Source of the DNA: Caldifarciminota bacterium
GTDB lineage: Bacteria > Hydrothermota > Tepidihabitantia > SM23-42
DNA length: 5,972 nt
Direction: 5' to 3'
NCBI GenBank assembly: GCA_030671005.1
Contig: DAOVAN010000102.1
Coordinates: 1-5,972 of the forward strand
Below, in pieces: positions 4,365-5,972 of this stretch. The notes under the pieces are model-generated. The model searched no databases and had not been told where the DNA came from. It saw only the letters and a program-made list of their open reading frames with translations. How positions within the stretch are numbered: position 1 is the first letter of the stretch; every line of letters starts with the position of its first letter. The position numbers were made by a program, and so were the translations under genes.

Positions 4365-5972
4365 ATGGGCATGAAGATCAAGCGGTACTTTCTGCTAGCA
4401 TTGATTCTGCTGTTACTTCTGGGTATTTCACTCACCATCGGGTTGATCAGCAGTCGCAGGATCATGTTGGATTTGATTAAAGAACAAGCGCGCTCTTTTC
4501 TCTCCGTCGTAGCATCGACTCAGGAGAATTTGATCTTTGCGGAAGCGAGACTGGAAGATGAGTATATCGAGAAGCTGATAGGTGCCTGCAATCTCGTTGA
4601 TTCCCGCTTGAGTGAGAGTACGGTTGGGAGTGTACGACAGAGTTTCGATTTCAGCTCCATTGTAGTTTTCGATCGAAAAACAAGAAAGATATTAGCAGGT
4701 TCGGGTACGCCGATTGAAACCCATAGTGGTATCTTTGAGCAGAGCAATCCCATATCCTTTGAGTATTTTGATTTTGGGCACAAGAAGCTGATGCGTTTTG
4801 TGTATGTCATCGCTCAGCGTATTTATCAAATTGAAGCTCCGGCTGAGGAGATTCAGGAATTCCGAGCCGAATTTGGTTTCAACAAGATCATGAACCAGAT
4901 TGCAGTGAACCCCATGGTTGATTATCTGGTATTGCAAGACAAGAAGGGGATACTCTTTGCGACACCAAACGTCCAGACGATTAGCAAGATCGAAGACGAT
5001 CCAACCCTGCTTAGAGTTATGGACCAAAGGATTGAAGCGAGCCGTATTGAGGAATTCAGTGAGCAGGACGTCCTCGAATTGGTTCGTCCCTTCGTTGTCG
5101 ATGATGAATTGTTAGGTATTTTCAGGATCGGCATCAGTCTGGAAAGTTATCACGGTCATGTCCGCAAAACTGAGGGGCAGCTGATTTTCTTGTTTGCCAT
5201 TCTCTTTGGCGCAGGGTTCATTCTCTTTCTTCTCTTTATGAATTATCAGTCTTACGCGAACATCAAGGAGTTGTTTGACAAGACCCTCGGTGCCATTGAG
5301 GATGGCGTCTTGCTTGTCAACAAGAAGAAAGTGATCGGCGGAGCCAACAGTATGTTTTGCAGCTTGTCCGCTTTCGATGAGTGCCGGCTCGTTGGTGACA
5401 AATACAACACGGTGTTCCCTGATGATCCGTTCGACATAGACAGGGTGATTGCCGGTGGTAAGAAGATCGCCGACGAAAAAAACATTTTTGGCAAGGCTAT
5501 ACAATACGCAACCTATCCATTGTTCGATGAGCGGCAACGCATTTCGGGCGTTATATCCATACTACACGATGTGTCCAAGATCAGGGAATTTGAAAAGGAA
5601 AGAGAAGAGGCGGAACGATTGGTGTTTCTGGGTAACCTGGTGGCAAACTTTGCGCATGAGATAAAGAATCCATTGAATGGACTGTCGATTGCCACTCAGA
5701 GAATGACAAAAGAGTTTCCGAGCGCTGACAAGGAATACACACGTATAACCAGCAGCCTGAAGACAGAGATCGATGCCCTCAATAAAATCGTTAATGATTT
5801 TTTGGTACTCGCAAGGCCCAGGATGAAAGAGAGAGTTGCGTTCAACCTTGCGAAGATAATCGAAGAAACCTGTGCATCGGTCGGGGAGCAAACGCGGGAA
5901 TTCGATATTGCGATGGATAAGGATATCAAGGTCGATGCGAGTATCATAGGTAGTGCTGACGATTTCCGTAGG
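4365..5972 (+). CDS. membrane sensor histidine kinase (sensor-PAS-HisKA), 3' end outside window
   Basis: The frame stays open from an upstream TGA (4356-4358) to the window end. The first ATG is 4365 and a second in frame is 4371; residues here are counted from 4371 (534 seen). TM1 is about 6-26 and TM2 about 270-290. The extracytoplasmic domain between them is Cache-like: VDYLVLQDKKGILFATPNV at 183-201 and a membrane-proximal strand LLGIFRIGISLE at 247-258. No HAMP is evident. A PAS domain follows (about 299-402, ending LHDVSKIREFE). Then comes HisKA with NFAHEIKNPLNGL (426-438), where His429 (codon 5655-5657) is the phosphate acceptor. The domain order is that of NtrB/AtoS-type kinases, which usually signal to a response regulator. 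The window ends near the start of the ATPase domain, so its N, G1 and G2 boxes are not visible, nor is any partner regulator. The signal is unknown. Confidence 0.92.
   Translation, partial: MGMKIKRYFLLALILLLLLGISLTIGLISSRRIMLDLIKEQARSFLSVVASTQENLIFAEARLEDEYIEKLIGACNLVDSRLSESTVGSVRQSFDFSSIVVFDRKTRKILAGSGTPIETHSGIFEQSNPISFEYFDFGHKKLMRFVYVIAQRIYQIEAPAEEIQEFRAEFGFNKIMNQIAVNPMVDYLVLQDKKGILFATPNVQTISKIEDDPTLLRVMDQRIEASRIEEFSEQDVLELVRPFVVDDELLGIFRIGISLESYHGHVRKTEGQLIFLFAILFGAGFILFLLFMNYQSYANIKELFDKTLGAIEDGVLLVNKKKVIGGANSMFCSLSAFDECRLVGDKYNTVFPDDPFDIDRVIAGGKKIADEKNIFGKAIQYATYPLFDERQRISGVISILHDVSKIREFEKEREEAERLVFLGNLVANFAHEIKNPLNGLSIATQRMTKEFPSADKEYTRITSSLKTEIDALNKIVNDFLVLARPRMKERVAFNLAKIIEETCASVGEQTREFDIAMDKDIKVDASIIGSADDFRR

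Noticed and set aside
5112..5537. 141-codon minus-strand open frame opposite the histidine kinase
   Set aside because: It is antisense to a frame with clear TM2 and PAS features. The minus-strand translation shows no recognisable domain, and no ribosome-binding site was noted. The same applies to the frames at 4692-5027 and 5562-5891.

Overview
This is a compact bacterial window of middling GC content (roughly 45%, estimated by eye). It holds one tRNA gene, five protein genes (one cut by the right edge) and about 290 bases of structured non-coding DNA. The visible promoters match the sigma-70 consensus (TTGACA / TATAAT with 16-17 base spacers). The tRNA-Leu has no encoded CCA. Gene content (flavoredoxin-like protein, ornithine carbamoyltransferase, ArsB/NhaD-type permease, YbbR/CdaR protein, PAS histidine kinase) suggests a free-living, perhaps anaerobic bacterium. 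The proteins resemble those of uncultured FCB-type or WOR-3-like lineages, but that placement is a guess from style, not a search result.

Layout from left to right. (1) 14-96, minus: tRNA-Leu(UAG), with its own near-perfect promoter at 127-154. (2) 217-1128, minus: a YbbR-domain (CdaR-like) membrane-anchored protein. Its promoter at 1136-1163 places the likely transcription start at or next to the ATG. (3) 1178-1423: a non-coding block built from nested, collinear inverted repeats. It looks like a fold-back or MITE-like element, and its right edge contains the stop codon of the next gene. (4) 1419-2690 and 2698-3600, minus: an ArsB/NhaD-superfamily permease directly downstream of ornithine carbamoyltransferase, 7 bases apart and so probably one operon. 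(5) 3663-4232, minus: a flavin-reductase-like (flavoredoxin) protein. (6) 4233-4364: a divergent intergenic region with a promoter in each direction and two short dyads over the leftward promoter. (7) 4365 to beyond 5972, plus: a sensor histidine kinase with two membrane segments, an extracytoplasmic sensor, PAS and HisKA. It runs off the window before its ATPase domain.

Flavoredoxin, argF and the permease lie head to tail with small gaps and no recognisable terminator, so they may be partly co-transcribed, although argF also has its own promoter candidate. I see no shared pathway that unites the window. It reads as ordinary chromosomal housekeeping and accessory genes. The points that stand out are two likely leaderless mRNAs, the fold-back element, dyads placed over -35 boxes, and a permease tied to argF. 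I see no CRISPR array, transposase, toxin-antitoxin pair or defence system here.
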